DNA of 64,000 nucleotides from Acanthacorydalis orientalis (Eukaryota; Arthropoda; Insecta; Megaloptera; Corydalidae), in assembly GCA_034766995.1 (NCBI GenBank), contig CM068313.1:29440325-29504324 (forward strand), read 5' to 3'. Below, in pieces: positions 51,741 through 63,512 of the stretch (position 1 is the first letter of the stretch; each line of letters opens with the position of its first letter). The position numbers and the translations under genes are program-made. The notes under the pieces were generated by a model. The model had not been told where the DNA came from, searched no databases, and saw only the letters and a program-made list of their open reading frames with translations.

Positions 51741-52210
51741 GCGGTTTATGTACCCATTTCTCAAGCTTTTTTGATTTTCCTAGCTGTTTTAAATGGTTCA
51801 GAAATGTGTAACCTCTCGAATTGTTGTGCGTGGTTCTGATTCAATTAACACCTACAGTTGGTCGTTATGGATTGAAGAAGGACGCCCGTGATCTTTTTAT
51901 TTTCAAGGTTCTCGTCTCCAGAACGACATTTTTGGAACCACTATTACACCGTAAGTTCCTTAACAGTACCCATACCTAAAGTATCGTCTAGTTTACGAGC
52001 AGTTTTTGCTGATTTACCACCCATTTTGAACTCATACAAAAAATTGCTCTTATTTGTTTCTTTTCAATCTTTAATTCAATAGCCCAATTTGAAGTAAAAT
52101 TAATAATGAAAACAAAGTCGATGTCACAAAAACACAGACCGAAAAATGCACTTTAAAAAGATGTTAACATGAACATGATGAAATGACACTCATTAAAAAA
52201 AATAATGTGA
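51740..52210 (-). mobile_element. Truncated mariner element
   Basis: Bounds are approximate. The coding remnant ends near 51745, and about 120 bp of non-coding leader appears to extend to about 52210 before a long (TA)n/(ACAC) palindromic microsatellite at 52257-52336. No matching right-hand terminal repeat was found, so only the 5' portion of the element survives. Confidence 0.6.
51745..52085 (-). pseudogene. Mariner transposase N-terminal domain pseudogene
   Basis: Minus-strand remnant of the mariner paired helix-turn-helix DNA-binding region, spread over frames by small indels. In order: IELKIEKKQIRAI, YEFKMGGKSAKTARKLDD, TLGMGTVKELTV, two stops, WFQKCRSGDENLENKK, then (shifted) GRPSSIHNDQL, a stop, VLIESEPRTTIREV, and HLKQLGKSKKLEKWV near 51752. 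This follows the canonical mariner order up to the W(V/I)PH region just before the catalytic core. Beyond about 51745 the similarity ends, so the catalytic domain is lost. The sequence differs from the 42 kb and the 9/26 kb elements, so it is a separate lineage. Plus-strand open frames here are shadows. Confidence 0.88.
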
Positions 52211-52256
52211 GAATTCAGAAAACAAAACTTCAATTATTTTCCTATCAACCTAATAC

Positions 52257-52282
52257 ATAAATACATATATATATATATACAT

Positions 52283-52336
<54 letters not shown>
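52257..52336. repeat. Palindromic (AC)-(AT)n-(GT) array
   Basis: ACACACATATAT...ATATATGTGTGT: the CA and TG ends pair across the TA core. Lies just beyond the mariner N-terminal remnant. Confidence 0.95.
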
Positions 52337-52639
52337 TCATTTTTCATATTTATGGATGATAGATAATACAAAAGTCTACGTTATTTGATAAATGAAGTTC
52401 ATTTCTCAATAATCAAATAGGAGTGACTAGGAATTAATAGAATATTTTTGCTGTCCTGTAAAAGTATGTTTAATTTTTCTACAGACAATGTTGAATATTT
52501 TTACCTGTGTACTACATCTGATACTTTTTACATAAAAGTGATCAGTTATAAATGAACAAACAAGATTTGATTTATTTTCATTATCCTAACTGAACAATTT
52601 AAAATATTTGTCTGGGACAAAAGTCAAAATCTATGTATG

Positions 52640-53050
52640 CATATGATATATCATCAGTACCATAGGAAATAAACGACCACGCCCTGTCCATATATTCTTG
52701 TAGTGTTCATTCATCTTATGTGTACGAACATTGAACAAGCGATCCGTTACAGACATAACACCATGTTCGCACTCTGAGCAAGAACTGAGTGACACAGCAT
52801 ACCATTCATGATGATCTTACCGCCTTTCATATATGGCACTGCATCAACTCAACACATATTGGACGCTTTATTTTATCACGAAACAACGGCTTTCCGCATG
52901 TTAATTTCCGCATTGGAGATAACGTTCGAAGAAAATTAATGAACATGCACGCTGATCGCTCTTATTCATTGTTTTTGTGCATTTTTTTTCATGTACAAAT
53001 AATACTGGTTACATTTTTCAGATCAGATGATATTAATTTATAGTTATTAT
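52640..53050. other. Non-AT island with a weak plus frame
   Basis: An 84-codon frame (52789-53043) includes FPHVNFRIGDNVRRKLMNMH, without a recognisable domain or good initiation context. ACGACCACGCCCTGTCC precedes it. Coding status is doubtful. Confidence 0.2.
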
Positions 53051-54380
53051 TCTGATGTGATGAGATAACGAAATGGTAATATATACACGAAATAACAGTT
53101 AAAATGACCTTTGATTGCATTTATGAAAGGGTGTTATTAATTTATTGATTTACTGAAAATCATTTTATTTTTAGTGAATCACTTTATACACATAATATAT
53201 CAATATTGTTTTATTACTAAGATCAAGATTTCACCTTATTATTCGATGAATTATTATCTGTCAAATAAAAAAGAAAAAGATAAAATATAAGATTATGAAT
53301 TCAGAAGAAGTCTTTGAAAAGTATTATTAATATATTTAAGTAAATATTATATAAATATCATACACAATAATTAATTTTTAACTATACTTTCTTTAGTCTG
53401 GTTATATTTTACATAAAATAACTCGTTTTCTAAGCATAAAATTGATTTTTATTCTACTAGTCAATCATCACCATATAAAAGAAAGTAAAATATTTTCTTC
53501 GAATTTAAATATTTTTTATGTGGATATTTAATTAAAATTTTGAAAATTACTCATATTTGAGTCACATACGTTTCATTTCTATACGAAATATCCAATTTAT
53601 CGTAAAAATATTTTAATAATACTATATGCATTTTATTGTTTTTCAAGATCAATAACAATAATACAAATATTATAACGAAGTGAGTCTAAAACCTGCTTCG
53701 TGAACTTAAACGTACGTTATAAACGCATCTTAACTTATATGTATCAAAGCGTATATTATTGTTCAATTAGGAATTTTATATATATATATATATATGGAAT
53801 TTTTTTCTGAAATAAATAGGGCTTCAACGAATTATTGTATTGTTGCCTAGCGTTAAGCAAGGAGAGATTTAAGAAATAAAATATACACACTAGTTTTCAT
53901 ATTAAAAAGTTGTGATGTATATAACATTGATTTTATAATTTATTGAAGTGAAAATGGCACGTTGTTTTATTTACTATTTATAAACTAACCAAAGAATTGG
54001 ATCGAGTTACTACGAATCAAATCGTTAAATAAAATACAATTTGAGATTAAACGTGTAATTTTATATTTGAAAACAGTCATGGCAAGTTCCATTACTTCAT
54101 GCGCAAAAACCCAATTAGACAAACATGGAATAAACAAGTGGATGAAATGACACGCATGTGTTTATAGTCAGTCGTAATGTTATAAATTGATTGAACAATA
54201 AGTCACCATACAATAGCCGACCAGATAGAATTGTTCGTTTCCCATGGCCTGTAAAATACATTCAGAAAAAATGTACAGAAATACGTAGCAACCAGATAAT
54301 AAATTTTCTGTCTTTGTTAAATTTAAAATCAAATCACGTTTAGTATCTTTTTACGTTCAATAATCTTTACTGGTATTACT
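53050..54380. other. AT-rich DNA, no gene seen
   Basis: TA tract at 53776. Slightly less AT-rich around 54075-54260 (AGTCATGGCAAGTTCC, GCCGACCAGATAG). Confidence 0.55.
53776..53795. repeat. (TA)n, 20 bp
   Basis: Pure short tract. Confidence 0.85.
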
Positions 54381-54930
54381 TGAGATCCTACCTCATATTA
54401 TGCTACCGGTCAGTGGCAGTATTAGGCCAGGGGTCCGGAGGGGTGATCAAATAAATACACCTGATGATGTCCATCTACGGTAAGAAGTTTACCTACTTTG
54501 GCACGAGCTCTTACGTAGTGTATCTGTCATTCCCAAACCGATCTTACATTTCTGACATCGTCTCTCTTTTCGCTTCAAACATATGTATTTTCCGTCTTTA
54601 TATAATTTTTAATGTACAATGAAGAGCGTTGATTTTGAAGAGCCTATATTGTGATGCGTGCACAATGCAAGGGTCGTAGTGGACGTGAGCTAGTGCTGCC
54701 AAATGAATCACAACACAGTAAATGATCTAAGCGACCTTGGCGTGGCCGAAAAAGAAAAAGCGTGTTCTTTTTCCGAACTAGGTCATATGTACTCACGCGG
54801 ATTTGTGTGTCTGCATTTAGCAAGATATTGGCGACAATAAGGCCGAGTTATGTTAACAATTCTCACTGATACGATGCATTTGATATTAAAGTGCGTACTC
54901 GACTTTAATCACATATCGATTATTTTTTAT
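54380..54930. other. Largest GC-richer island
   Basis: It starts near CAGTGGCAGTATTAGGCC (54411), which resembles a hAT-type end, then AGGGGTCCGGAGGGGTG. It continues with TTCTGACATCGTC, GCGTGCACAATGCAAGGGTC, CGACCTTGGCGTGGCCG and GAAAAAG...CTTTTTC (about 54749-54774, inverted). Stops interrupt every frame. This could be an old repeat or a cis-regulatory block. It is followed by a (TA)n tract at 54938. Confidence 0.3.
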
Positions 54931-54933
54931 AGC

Positions 54934-54937
<4 letters not shown>

Positions 54938-54984
<47 letters not shown>
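54938..54984. repeat. (TA)n, 47 bp
   Basis: Pure tract bounding the 54 kb island. Confidence 0.95.
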
Positions 54985-54985
<1 letters not shown>

Positions 54986-55985
54986 CGTATGCGTGAATAA
55001 ATCTAAAAAGGCTTTCATTTTATATTTCACCAAAACATTTTCTACGTTTTTAATTTCATATTTTTTTAAAATACAAATACTAAAAGAGTATTTTATAGAA
55101 TATCAAATTAGTGACATGACAAAAAAAGATGAAATATTCATTTCTGCATTATATATATATATATATATATATTAACGTACAATAAGATAAAGTAAAATTG
55201 TTACATAAAACAAAAATTATACAATAATAAAGAATGTAAGGTTAAAGTGCAATTGAACATTTTATTAATAAGTTTACCATGATAAAGCACGATTTTACTT
55301 CACCTGTTATTAAATTTCTGACATTAAATAAAGTAAATTGGAAAACAGTCAGCAGTCTATTTTATAAATGTCGAAATTTACTAATAAATTGTAATGACTA
55401 ATATGTTTTTATTGCACAATTTTTTTATATACTTTTTATTTGTTTCTAGCCATTTTAATTGACTTTTATTTTAAATCTACTTGTTTCATTTAAATTTAAT
55501 TCTAATAAATATATTAATATTAAAAATATTTGTTTGTTTTTTTAAAAAAAGACATTTTATAGACCTCTTTATTTATAATGTAACGAATTGAAATTGAAGT
55601 ATAAATTATCAGAGAGAATATTTAAAGTAAAATTTACAAATATTTACTTAACAAATTTTGACAATAAAGAATATTTTTTAAATATTCCTATTTTTTGAAT
55701 CATACTTCTTAAAGAGAAGAAATATGAAGAACTTTGTAAATTTATGTGAAATTTTTGATAATAAATAATTAATTAATATACTGATTCAATTGTGTTCATT
55801 TTTGATTCAATATTTTATTGTTAGAAAATAGTGTCATTTATTATCTGAAACATAATGTACATTGACACTCAAGTATATGCTATTATTTATGATCTTATAT
55901 CAGCTTTCATATAATATTATTAATATATTATATATATTTTTTCAAATAACATACTTATCGTGTATATAGATCGGTAGATATGAGA
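54985..55985. other. AT-rich DNA, nothing distinctive
   Basis: Only the short TA tract at 55149. Confidence 0.6.
55149..55172. repeat. (TA)n, 24 bp
   Basis: Pure tract. Confidence 0.9.
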
Positions 55986-56280
55986 TGAAAGTATATTCTA
56001 ATATCTGTAAGCCAAACAATATTGTGTTCGTTGTGTATATTTCAGTGCAAGCTTTCTACAAGTGTGATAAATGGTCTGGTCAACGTCGGCCACTTGAAAT
56101 ATTGTTCTTTGCGCGCGTGTTAACATTCTTTATTTCGATATCAACGCTGTTATTCAACAATGTTTGTGATGATTGATTTAATTTTCGCAGGACACGACAT
56201 TAGCCGCCCGGCGAATATGATAAACTGTATCAATTTTGACTTCTGGTCAAAATACATAACACTACACTTTGGATGATGTC
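55985..56280. other. Non-AT island with acceptor-like sites
   Basis: TATATTTCAG (about 56037-56046) and TAATTTTCGCAG (to about 56191) look like splice acceptors. After the second, one frame reads HDISRPANMINCINFDFW to a stop. There is no matching donor or homology, so an exon is only a possibility. Confidence 0.2.
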
Positions 56281-57102
56281 GAAATATTGTTTTATAAAAA
56301 ATGTGTGGGTGTGGTTATGGTTAAGACAATAATTGTTTTACATAAGTATTGTACTTTAAATGTTTATTAAATAATATCGATTCAAATCAGTGTCTTTTTT
56401 CAGATCAATATCTAAATGTTTGACGTAAAAATGCTCGTAAAAATATAAAGTGACATTGATTTCACTCTAGCATTTCAATTAATAAAACTTGTATTTCATG
56501 CACGGAACATTTGTTACTAACGAAAATAATATTCGAAGAATGTCCATTTTGAAATATATACATTTTTATTTCAGATAAAAGTAAAAGGAATTAATTGTAA
56601 TCATTTTTTATTTCACTTTGAATCGAATATGACGAGAATATAAACAAAAAAGAATAGGAAAAGTCAGAGAATACAGTTAATTTTAAGTTTTTAAACATAA
56701 AAAACTAAGATAGTTATCAGTATATTGAAAACCCCATAATGTAAATTTCATATTAAATGAATAAGTGCATTATGACATCTATAGTTATCTTTATATACTC
56801 TTTATGGACGTTCATAGTTCAAGAAGAATGGGTGCTAAAATCTCAAGTATTCACTTATTCATTAAAACCTATTAATATCTAAATAAATACTTAATGTCAG
56901 TATAATATCCTTTTTAATAGTATTTCTATTTATTTAAAGTTTGTTTAAAATATCATAAAATAATGGTGTTAAAATATGTGCTTAACGCATGACATCCAAA
57001 CGAATTACTTTCTATTCACGAGATAATAAATATTATTTCTATTTAGAATAAATATAAGATGCATTGTATATGGGATTTTATTTACTTAGTAATTTTTTCT
57101 AA

Positions 57103-57162
57103 CACAATTTTTATTAGTTCATAATAATAAAGCACAACTTTTATTAGTTCACAATAAGGAAT
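57103..57162 (+). repeat. Tandem duplication, 30-bp unit
   Basis: CACAATTTTTATTAGTTCAT and CACAACTTTTATTAGTTCAC begin successive 30-bp units (57103 and 57133), which differ by a few substitutions. Confidence 0.7.
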
Positions 57163-57271
57163 GCGGTTAATATTATCATTTAATAATAGTATACAAAGAA
57201 CATTTAGTATATTTTTATAGTTAAAAAATAATAATAATCTCAAGAATAGTTTTTACATGATGGGAGTTGGA

Positions 57272-57277
<6 letters not shown>

Positions 57278-57314
<37 letters not shown>

Positions 57315-57318
57315 TATA
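57278..57318. repeat. (TA)n, about 32 bp plus ragged end
   Basis: Ends in TATTATATTATA. Confidence 0.9.
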
Positions 57319-58124
57319 GAAATGGACAATTAGTATCACGTTTCGAAAAGTACTACTTGATATCAACTATTTTCTATAGAAGTCTGTATCTATTTGTCAA
57401 AGTTTTGTTTTATTTTCGACATATACTAATTCAATCATGGATACATAAGTCAATTAGAATTCAATTAGATATAGCTATGAGTCTATGAAAAGAAAAGAAT
57501 TCATAATTAACCGGCTTGTACGTTTTTATAATATGCCATAAATAACTAATGGTATATAGAAATATGTACTGGATATAATTAATTACGATTAATAATAATA
57601 ACGTAATTCTTGTTTTGAACTACAGCTGCAAAGGTTTTTTTAGACGGATGTAAAAACAAAATAAGATTTATTTGAAACTAATTTTTTTTGTATCAAAATG
57701 TTGATAAAATTATAACGGCAGTAATATAAATAAAGAGTAAATCTTTTCGTAGTCGAAGTTTGTGTATAATTAAATGTATTTTATGAATACTTGTATTAAA
57801 TACCATAACAAGTATCTATAATAACACACATAACAAACTATTATATTTTATAAACAGAATAGAAAATCTTTAAATTAAAAAAAAATAATATACAATTATA
57901 TATTTAAAGGACTTTTACTATATAAGAATGTAAGAGGTGAGAAAATATAACCAACATTTAGTTATGAACTAATTATATATTAGAATAAAATTAACTGAAT
58001 ATGCCCTATATTTCTTGATCAATATTTCATTATTGCCGGAAAGGTTTTTAACATATTTGAATAATAATATTTAATTGAAAGGTTCTGTTATAAATATTAT
58101 TTTAAAGGAATGTGTATATACTCG

Positions 58125-58143
58125 TGTATATATATATATATAT
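58125..58143. repeat. (TA)n, about 19 bp
   Basis: Pure short tract after GTGTATATACTC. Confidence 0.85.
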
Positions 58144-59269
58144 TTAAATTATATTTTTTACATACAAAAATTACTATTTCATGATAATCATAAAAGTTTA
58201 CGTTACATATTATTACATTACGATTATTGTAATTTGAGAAATAGACCTATAAACCAAATGAACCAAGAGACTTCGGGTGTTTAAGATATAATTAAAATAA
58301 AATTAGACTTTTAAAAGTAAAAAAAAATAGTAATATACTTACAAGTATTCGTAAAATTATAAAGAATGTATGGAATAAAAATCACGATTAAAATATTATA
58401 TAGATTATATTGGTTGATTGAAAAAAAAATGATTATTACTTAAATGTGAAAACATTCTTTCACGATTAACGTAATTCGTGAAACATTTCAATAAATATTA
58501 AAATGGACATATACTAAAATTTAATCATTTTATTGAAAGAAACCAGTGAACTGTGTTTTAATTAATTTGTAATTTGTTAGTGTTTATATAACATCTATAA
58601 AACTTTAATTAATATATTATCAAAATTTGTATAATTTAAAAGATTTAAATCAGCACACTTCATTTTAGATGAATGTTATTTTATTAGTTCGAAATGTATC
58701 CAATCATAGTTAATTGGATTCATCGAGGTGTCAATTAAAATTTTATATGTAGATAGTTTTGTTATTTAAATAGTATGTAATTGATGTCAATTTATAAATA
58801 TGTTTAATATTTATGATATCAAATACACGTTTTTATTTAACATTTTTTTATATTTTGAGATATGCATAATAAAGTACATTATAAAACGCAATTATAGAAT
58901 TATAATGTTATACATATAATATGTAGGTACACATACTTTTTATTTCTATTTAATTTAAATTAAAAAAATACAACTTTCAAATATAAATTGCTGTATTTGA
59001 TTATTTTTCGTTTGTATATAAAGAATGTATAATCATTAAATTGTTTACTTTTTTTGTAAATTTTTAATTGTTATTTCGTACTGTATCTAGAATTAAATTG
59101 TTAATTTTTGATATTTTTTTCAGTTTTTGTACATATTTTACATACAAATACAGACATAACAAATCTCCATTAATTAACTTGAAAATAAACCTTTATTTCT
59201 ATTGGTTATAACATGAATAATTTTGATTGCAGTTATCTTGTAATAGTGTGTATACGTACATACGTTATA

Positions 59270-59274
<5 letters not shown>

Positions 59275-59309
<35 letters not shown>
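59275..59309. repeat. (AT)n, 35 bp
   Basis: Pure tract. Confidence 0.95.
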
Positions 59310-59312
<3 letters not shown>

Positions 59313-59419
59313 TCTTTTTTAAATACGCGGACGTTGCAAATATAATACTGTTGACATCTTAAGACTTTACACATAACTACGTATGCAAATTATTGTAATT
59401 ATTTTGATTTTATATCTTT

Positions 59420-59720
59420 TGTATGAACATAGTGACGTTGAAATATACCCAGGGGTATTTTAGCTGTGATTAATTAATTTGGCGTACGGGGCCGAACTCG
59501 ATGTCGAACGATTTCACTAGTATATAACGTTCAACAGCAGGTGATTTAGTGGAGGACACAGCTAGTCAGCGTGTCACAACGGTTAATCGCGTTACGTAAC
59601 GTTATACGTTTCAAACATTCCAACTGCGTGAATTCGTCATAATGTCAAACAGACCTGTCACATTGACTTTTTTCTGTCGGCTAGTGAAATGACTGACTTG
59701 CAATATTAGACGAATTATGA
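59420..59720 (+). promoter_or_regulatory. Regulatory-like island with a PAR-bZIP palindrome
   Basis: GTTACGTAAC at 59591-59600 is a perfect match to the RTTAYGTAAY consensus bound by PAR-bZIP factors (in flies Pdp1, with Vrille competing). Nearby are TATATAA (59521-59527), TCAGC (59566), an ATACCCAGGGGTAT palindrome (about 59447) and GCGTACGGGGCCG. The TATA-to-TCAG distance is too long for a classical core promoter. No gene is visible downstream. Confidence 0.3.
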
Positions 59721-59857
59721 ATGGAATGAATAAGTAATTAATTATTTTACTTTAACTTTTCCATTAGTTAAAATGTGCTCCCATATACATGAAAATAGTT
59801 TTTTTTTAATTATTTATCTATCCACCTAATCATCTTTCTAACAACATAAAAAACATA

Positions 59858-59868
59858 CGTATATATAT

Positions 59869-59939
<71 letters not shown>
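59858..59939. repeat. (TA)n-(CATA)n-(TA)n array
   Basis: Short TA, three ACAT units, about 50 bp TA, then GTATATATAC. Confidence 0.95.
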
Positions 59940-60451
59940 CTCACAAATGGACATATTTTTAATTTGTTAACTAATTTTATTCAAGTTTTTCTTAATTATT
60001 CTTGAAAGATTTATAAGTAATTTCACGATTTTAAAGTAATTGTTAGTAAGATTTACATACTTCTAATTATTTTCGATAATGTTTTCGTAAAAAAACAAGT
60101 ACTTGGATGAACAGAAACTATTACAAAGCAGTAGTCTTGAAAATACTGTAAATTTATTTAGAATATTAATCAAGAATAAATACATATTAGCAATTAATTG
60201 CTATATAATCAATGATCGGTAAATGTATTTCTCTTATAGTATATCATTTTTCTTTAAAGAGATTATCTAATAACATCCTTAATGAGTTTTAATCTTAACA
60301 ACAGTAAAAAAAGATCTTCACTCCAATAATATTTTTATAGTGCCTCGTTAACAAGAATGATTAGTAATTTAATAATTTAAAAATTAATAGTTCTGGCATT
60401 TAAATCTAACTGTTGAGTTTTTTATACAAATGTAATAATTTATTTGAAGTG

Positions 60452-60491
<40 letters not shown>

Positions 60492-60582
60492 TATATATAT
60501 ATAAATATATATATATATAAATATATATATATATTAAAATATATATATAAATATATATATATGAATATATATATATATATAC
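60452..60582. repeat. TA array with 16-bp higher-order period
   Basis: AAAT interruptions begin at 60487, 60503 and 60519, exactly 16 bp apart, then decay (60536, 60549). This indicates duplication of whole 16-bp units, not only slippage by two bases. Confidence 0.9.
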
Positions 60583-61116
60583 ACAAATATATACATAATT
60601 ACTAAGCAATAAACGGGGCAAGCAATCTTAACATACGCAAATTGACATTTTTTAAGACAGATAAAAACAAACAATAGAACAATCCTTTAAAGATATAAGA
60701 ATGTAATATTATAATTTCATTTATTAATATAAACGAATACTAACACGAATGTTTTGAATAGTTAAGTGTAAGTATTTTTAATACATTTCGATGTATTTCT
60801 TTTTTTATATTTCATTTCTTACGCATTAGATAAAAGGAAGATATCAACAGGAGTAGAAGATGCAAACCTCTATTTGTGTATACATTTAATCATTATCAAT
60901 TCTAAAAAAAAACTGTCACTCTAAACGAAGCGCCGTAAAACCCAACCAACCCCAAACAATACTCTAGAAAGCAATTGAGATAGAAGAATTGTAATATAAT
61001 GCAAAAAAAATGTTTTTTTTATGTAGGTTTTGATAAGTTAACATAATTTTCGCTATCAAATCTTTTTTGAGGTCAATTTACAATTAAAGTCAAAGGACGA
61101 ATGTTTGATTGATTCC

Positions 61117-61118
<2 letters not shown>

Positions 61119-61147
<29 letters not shown>
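61119..61147. repeat. (AT)n, 29 bp
   Basis: Left border of the 61.2 kb island. Confidence 0.9.
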
Positions 61148-61153
<6 letters not shown>

Positions 61154-61179
61154 TTCTTATTATTAACCTAAGAGTATTC

Positions 61180-61492
61180 TCCTATTGCTTTATTTCTCAC
61201 TGGAGATGGGTGGATGAGGATTACCATCACTATGCCGATCTCTTAGGCGATCGTTCAGGTAATCTCTTTCCCGAATGTCGTCTATTTTTTAAACCCTGGT
61301 AAGTTTATCTTCTCCTATCCTGTCCAAGTAGTTGTTCCTATGAGTTTTGTGATTTCTGTCAGCATTCTTCTCTTTTTACGGAAGGTAGGGTGCTAAACTT
61401 TCTTTCTAACCTTTCTTCCTTATCTGGGGTTAGAATCAGTAACAATTACGTCGGACTACTCATTCCATTCGACACAAGTGCAGGTTGAGTTT

Positions 61493-61495
<3 letters not shown>
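61180..61495 (-). other. Unassigned island, possible LINE remnant
   Basis: A stretch with more even base composition lies between (TA)n tracts. On the minus strand one frame reads NHKTHRNNYLDRIGEDKLTR, a stop, then IDDIRERDYLNDRLRDR. This loosely recalls the poorly conserved C-terminal tail of insect endonuclease/reverse-transcriptase polyproteins, but no diagnostic motif is visible. The plus strand has CT-rich runs (61390-61425). It may equally be a non-coding conserved element. Confidence 0.2.

Positions 61496-61496
<1 letters not shown>

Positions 61497-61543
<47 letters not shown>
61497..61543. repeat. (TA)n, 47 bp
   Basis: Right border of the 61.2 kb island. Confidence 0.95.
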
Positions 61544-61546
<3 letters not shown>

Positions 61547-61607
61547 AATGTTTTTCTTCCTGGGATAGCAATAAATATAAAACCAAGACAACTAGATTGT
61601 TAAGCTT

Positions 61608-61611
<4 letters not shown>

Positions 61612-61641
<30 letters not shown>
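61612..61641. repeat. (AT)n, 30 bp
   Basis: Pure tract. Confidence 0.95.
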
Positions 61642-61643
<2 letters not shown>

Positions 61644-61892
61644 GGAATTTATTTTGTCCGAAACCAATTTTATTTAGGTGATTTCATTTTATACTCATAA
61701 CTTAAATAATTTCTAAGGTATGTTGATTTTTCGATTTCGGTTTTCATTTCATGAATAATCCATTTCTATTTCTGTTTCCTTTTAATTACTTTAACTTTAT
61801 TTATATTTTTTACGATACGTTCAATGTATAGTCGTTTCAACTTTCCATTATCCCCGGAAAACCCGAAGTAATTTAATTATATTTTATGTATG

Positions 61893-61934
<42 letters not shown>

Positions 61935-61941
61935 CTATATA

Positions 61942-61984
<43 letters not shown>
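61893..61984. repeat. (TA)n with G and C changes
   Basis: About 92 bp, interrupted by GTATATATCTATATATGCAT. Confidence 0.95.
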
Positions 61985-61988
<4 letters not shown>

Positions 61989-62394
61989 GAGTTTTACAAA
62001 ATATAAGAAAATTTTAAATTAATCCTATTTTAAATTAATATTGCAAAAAGATGATTATTTTAAAACCAAATATTAATAAAATAAAAGGTACTACTCCACT
62101 AGTAGTTGATTGAATGTTGACGTGTATTTTAATAAAAAAAACAACATCCTAGATACACTGTAGAACATTTTTTACTTACATTAATTTCATTCAACTCTTC
62201 TAAAAAAAAGTATATGAACATATATATTTGCGCTCTAAATACCGTTTATAACATGCAACAAATTCAATATTCATTAATAAGTACATGTCTATCGATTAAC
62301 TTTTAATCAGAGCTAGTTGATATTAATAAGAACAATGAAAGATAAAATTCTTACATGTAATTAAAATCAAACATTTATTTTCAGTTCATTCGAA

Positions 62395-62480
62395 TATTAT
62401 TACTGCTATCGATACGTTTATAGGTGTACATGTCACTAATAGCAGCAGGGTGCTGAACTTATCACTGGCACACGGAGTTT
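62395..62480. promoter_or_regulatory. DREF-type site in a small island
   Basis: TATCGATA (62407-62414) is the exact core bound by DREF in flies. GCAGCAGGGTGCTGAAC and ACTGGCACACGGAG follow. A single 8-mer can occur by chance in AT-rich DNA. Confidence 0.2.
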
Positions 62481-62931
62481 TATTTCGTACTAAATACGTC
62501 TGACAATTAATGAAAATAGTACAGTTTCGTTTTAATAAATCACAGATACTGTGACTAGCAATAAATTTTAACTATACAGAAAAATTAATCATTGAGCATT
62601 AGAACTAGTTCAAAATTTATCATATCATATTTGTTTTATAATGTACAAATAACAAGATACACTGTGAACATTGACAGATGTATTATTACTTGCATTTTTC
62701 TTGGAGAACGGTTCAGTGATAGATTTGTTGATGTAGGCAGATACAATTATTTCCGTTGTCTATTCTTAGTATATTATTTTCTCGAAAATAATATACATAG
62801 ATTCGAAAGATTATAAATAGAGAATTATTAGTAATAACAAATCTATTACGACTATAGCAATTGGTACTTTATTGCAGGTATTTAATTTACTATTAATTTG
62901 TTAAAATTGTTATTAAATATATTCATCATTG

Positions 62932-62955
62932 AATATATATATATATATATATATA
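62932..62955. repeat. (AT)n, 24 bp
   Basis: Pure tract. Confidence 0.85.
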
Positions 62956-63437
62956 ATGCTTCAGGTATATATACTTTCATGAACATACGTTCAAAATTCA
63001 GGTCACTATTGAACTTTAATAATGTACTTATTTTTAGTGAAGAACATAAAAAAAATATTTCTTTGTGACTTATCTTAATGTAATAAACATTATATTAAAA
63101 AAAATTTAAAGGTGAGTTAAGATGAAATATTTAACAATAAGAGCAACAAATTACAATATCTGACCTACATATTATTGGAATATGAAATCATGAATTGCTC
63201 TTTACCGTTACTATAAATCGAAAACTGTACAAAATCAATGTAAGAGTTGTAAATACATGAAGATTATTTCAATATATGATTAATGTTTGGATTTATTATA
63301 TAAATGTAATACATTAGTATATGTTGTAACTGAAATCTTGGTTATGTGTTATATATTTTGTATTAATTAAATGTTTAATGCTCAAACGAGTCAGTGTGGT
63401 ACAAAGGAAATTCAAATAGTTGAAAATAAAATTTGCC

Positions 63438-63456
63438 ATATATGTATATATATATA

Positions 63457-63508
<52 letters not shown>
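63438..63508. repeat. (TA)n, about 70 bp
   Basis: One GTAT and one GCAT interruption near the left end, then pure TA. Confidence 0.95.

Positions 63509-63512
<4 letters not shown>

Larger units (their letters stand above)
56280..59420. other. AT-rich DNA, no gene seen
   Basis: 30-bp tandem duplication at 57103 and TA tracts at 57278, 58125 and 59275. Frames running out of the TA tracts are artefacts. Confidence 0.6.
59720..61180. other. AT-rich DNA with complex TA arrays
   Basis: Arrays at 59858, 60452 and 61119. CGAAGCGCCGTAAAACCCAAC (60925 region) is a lone less AT-rich string. Confidence 0.6.

Noticed and set aside
51888..52082. 64-codon plus-strand frame
   Set aside because: Antisense to the clear mariner transposase remnant on the minus strand.
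52789..53043. 84-codon plus-strand frame
   Set aside because: No recognised motif; hydrophobic AT-codon end; insufficient to call a gene.
54461..54467. CTGATGA, the first core box of a hammerhead ribozyme
   Set aside because: No GAAA box or compatible stems at the required positions.
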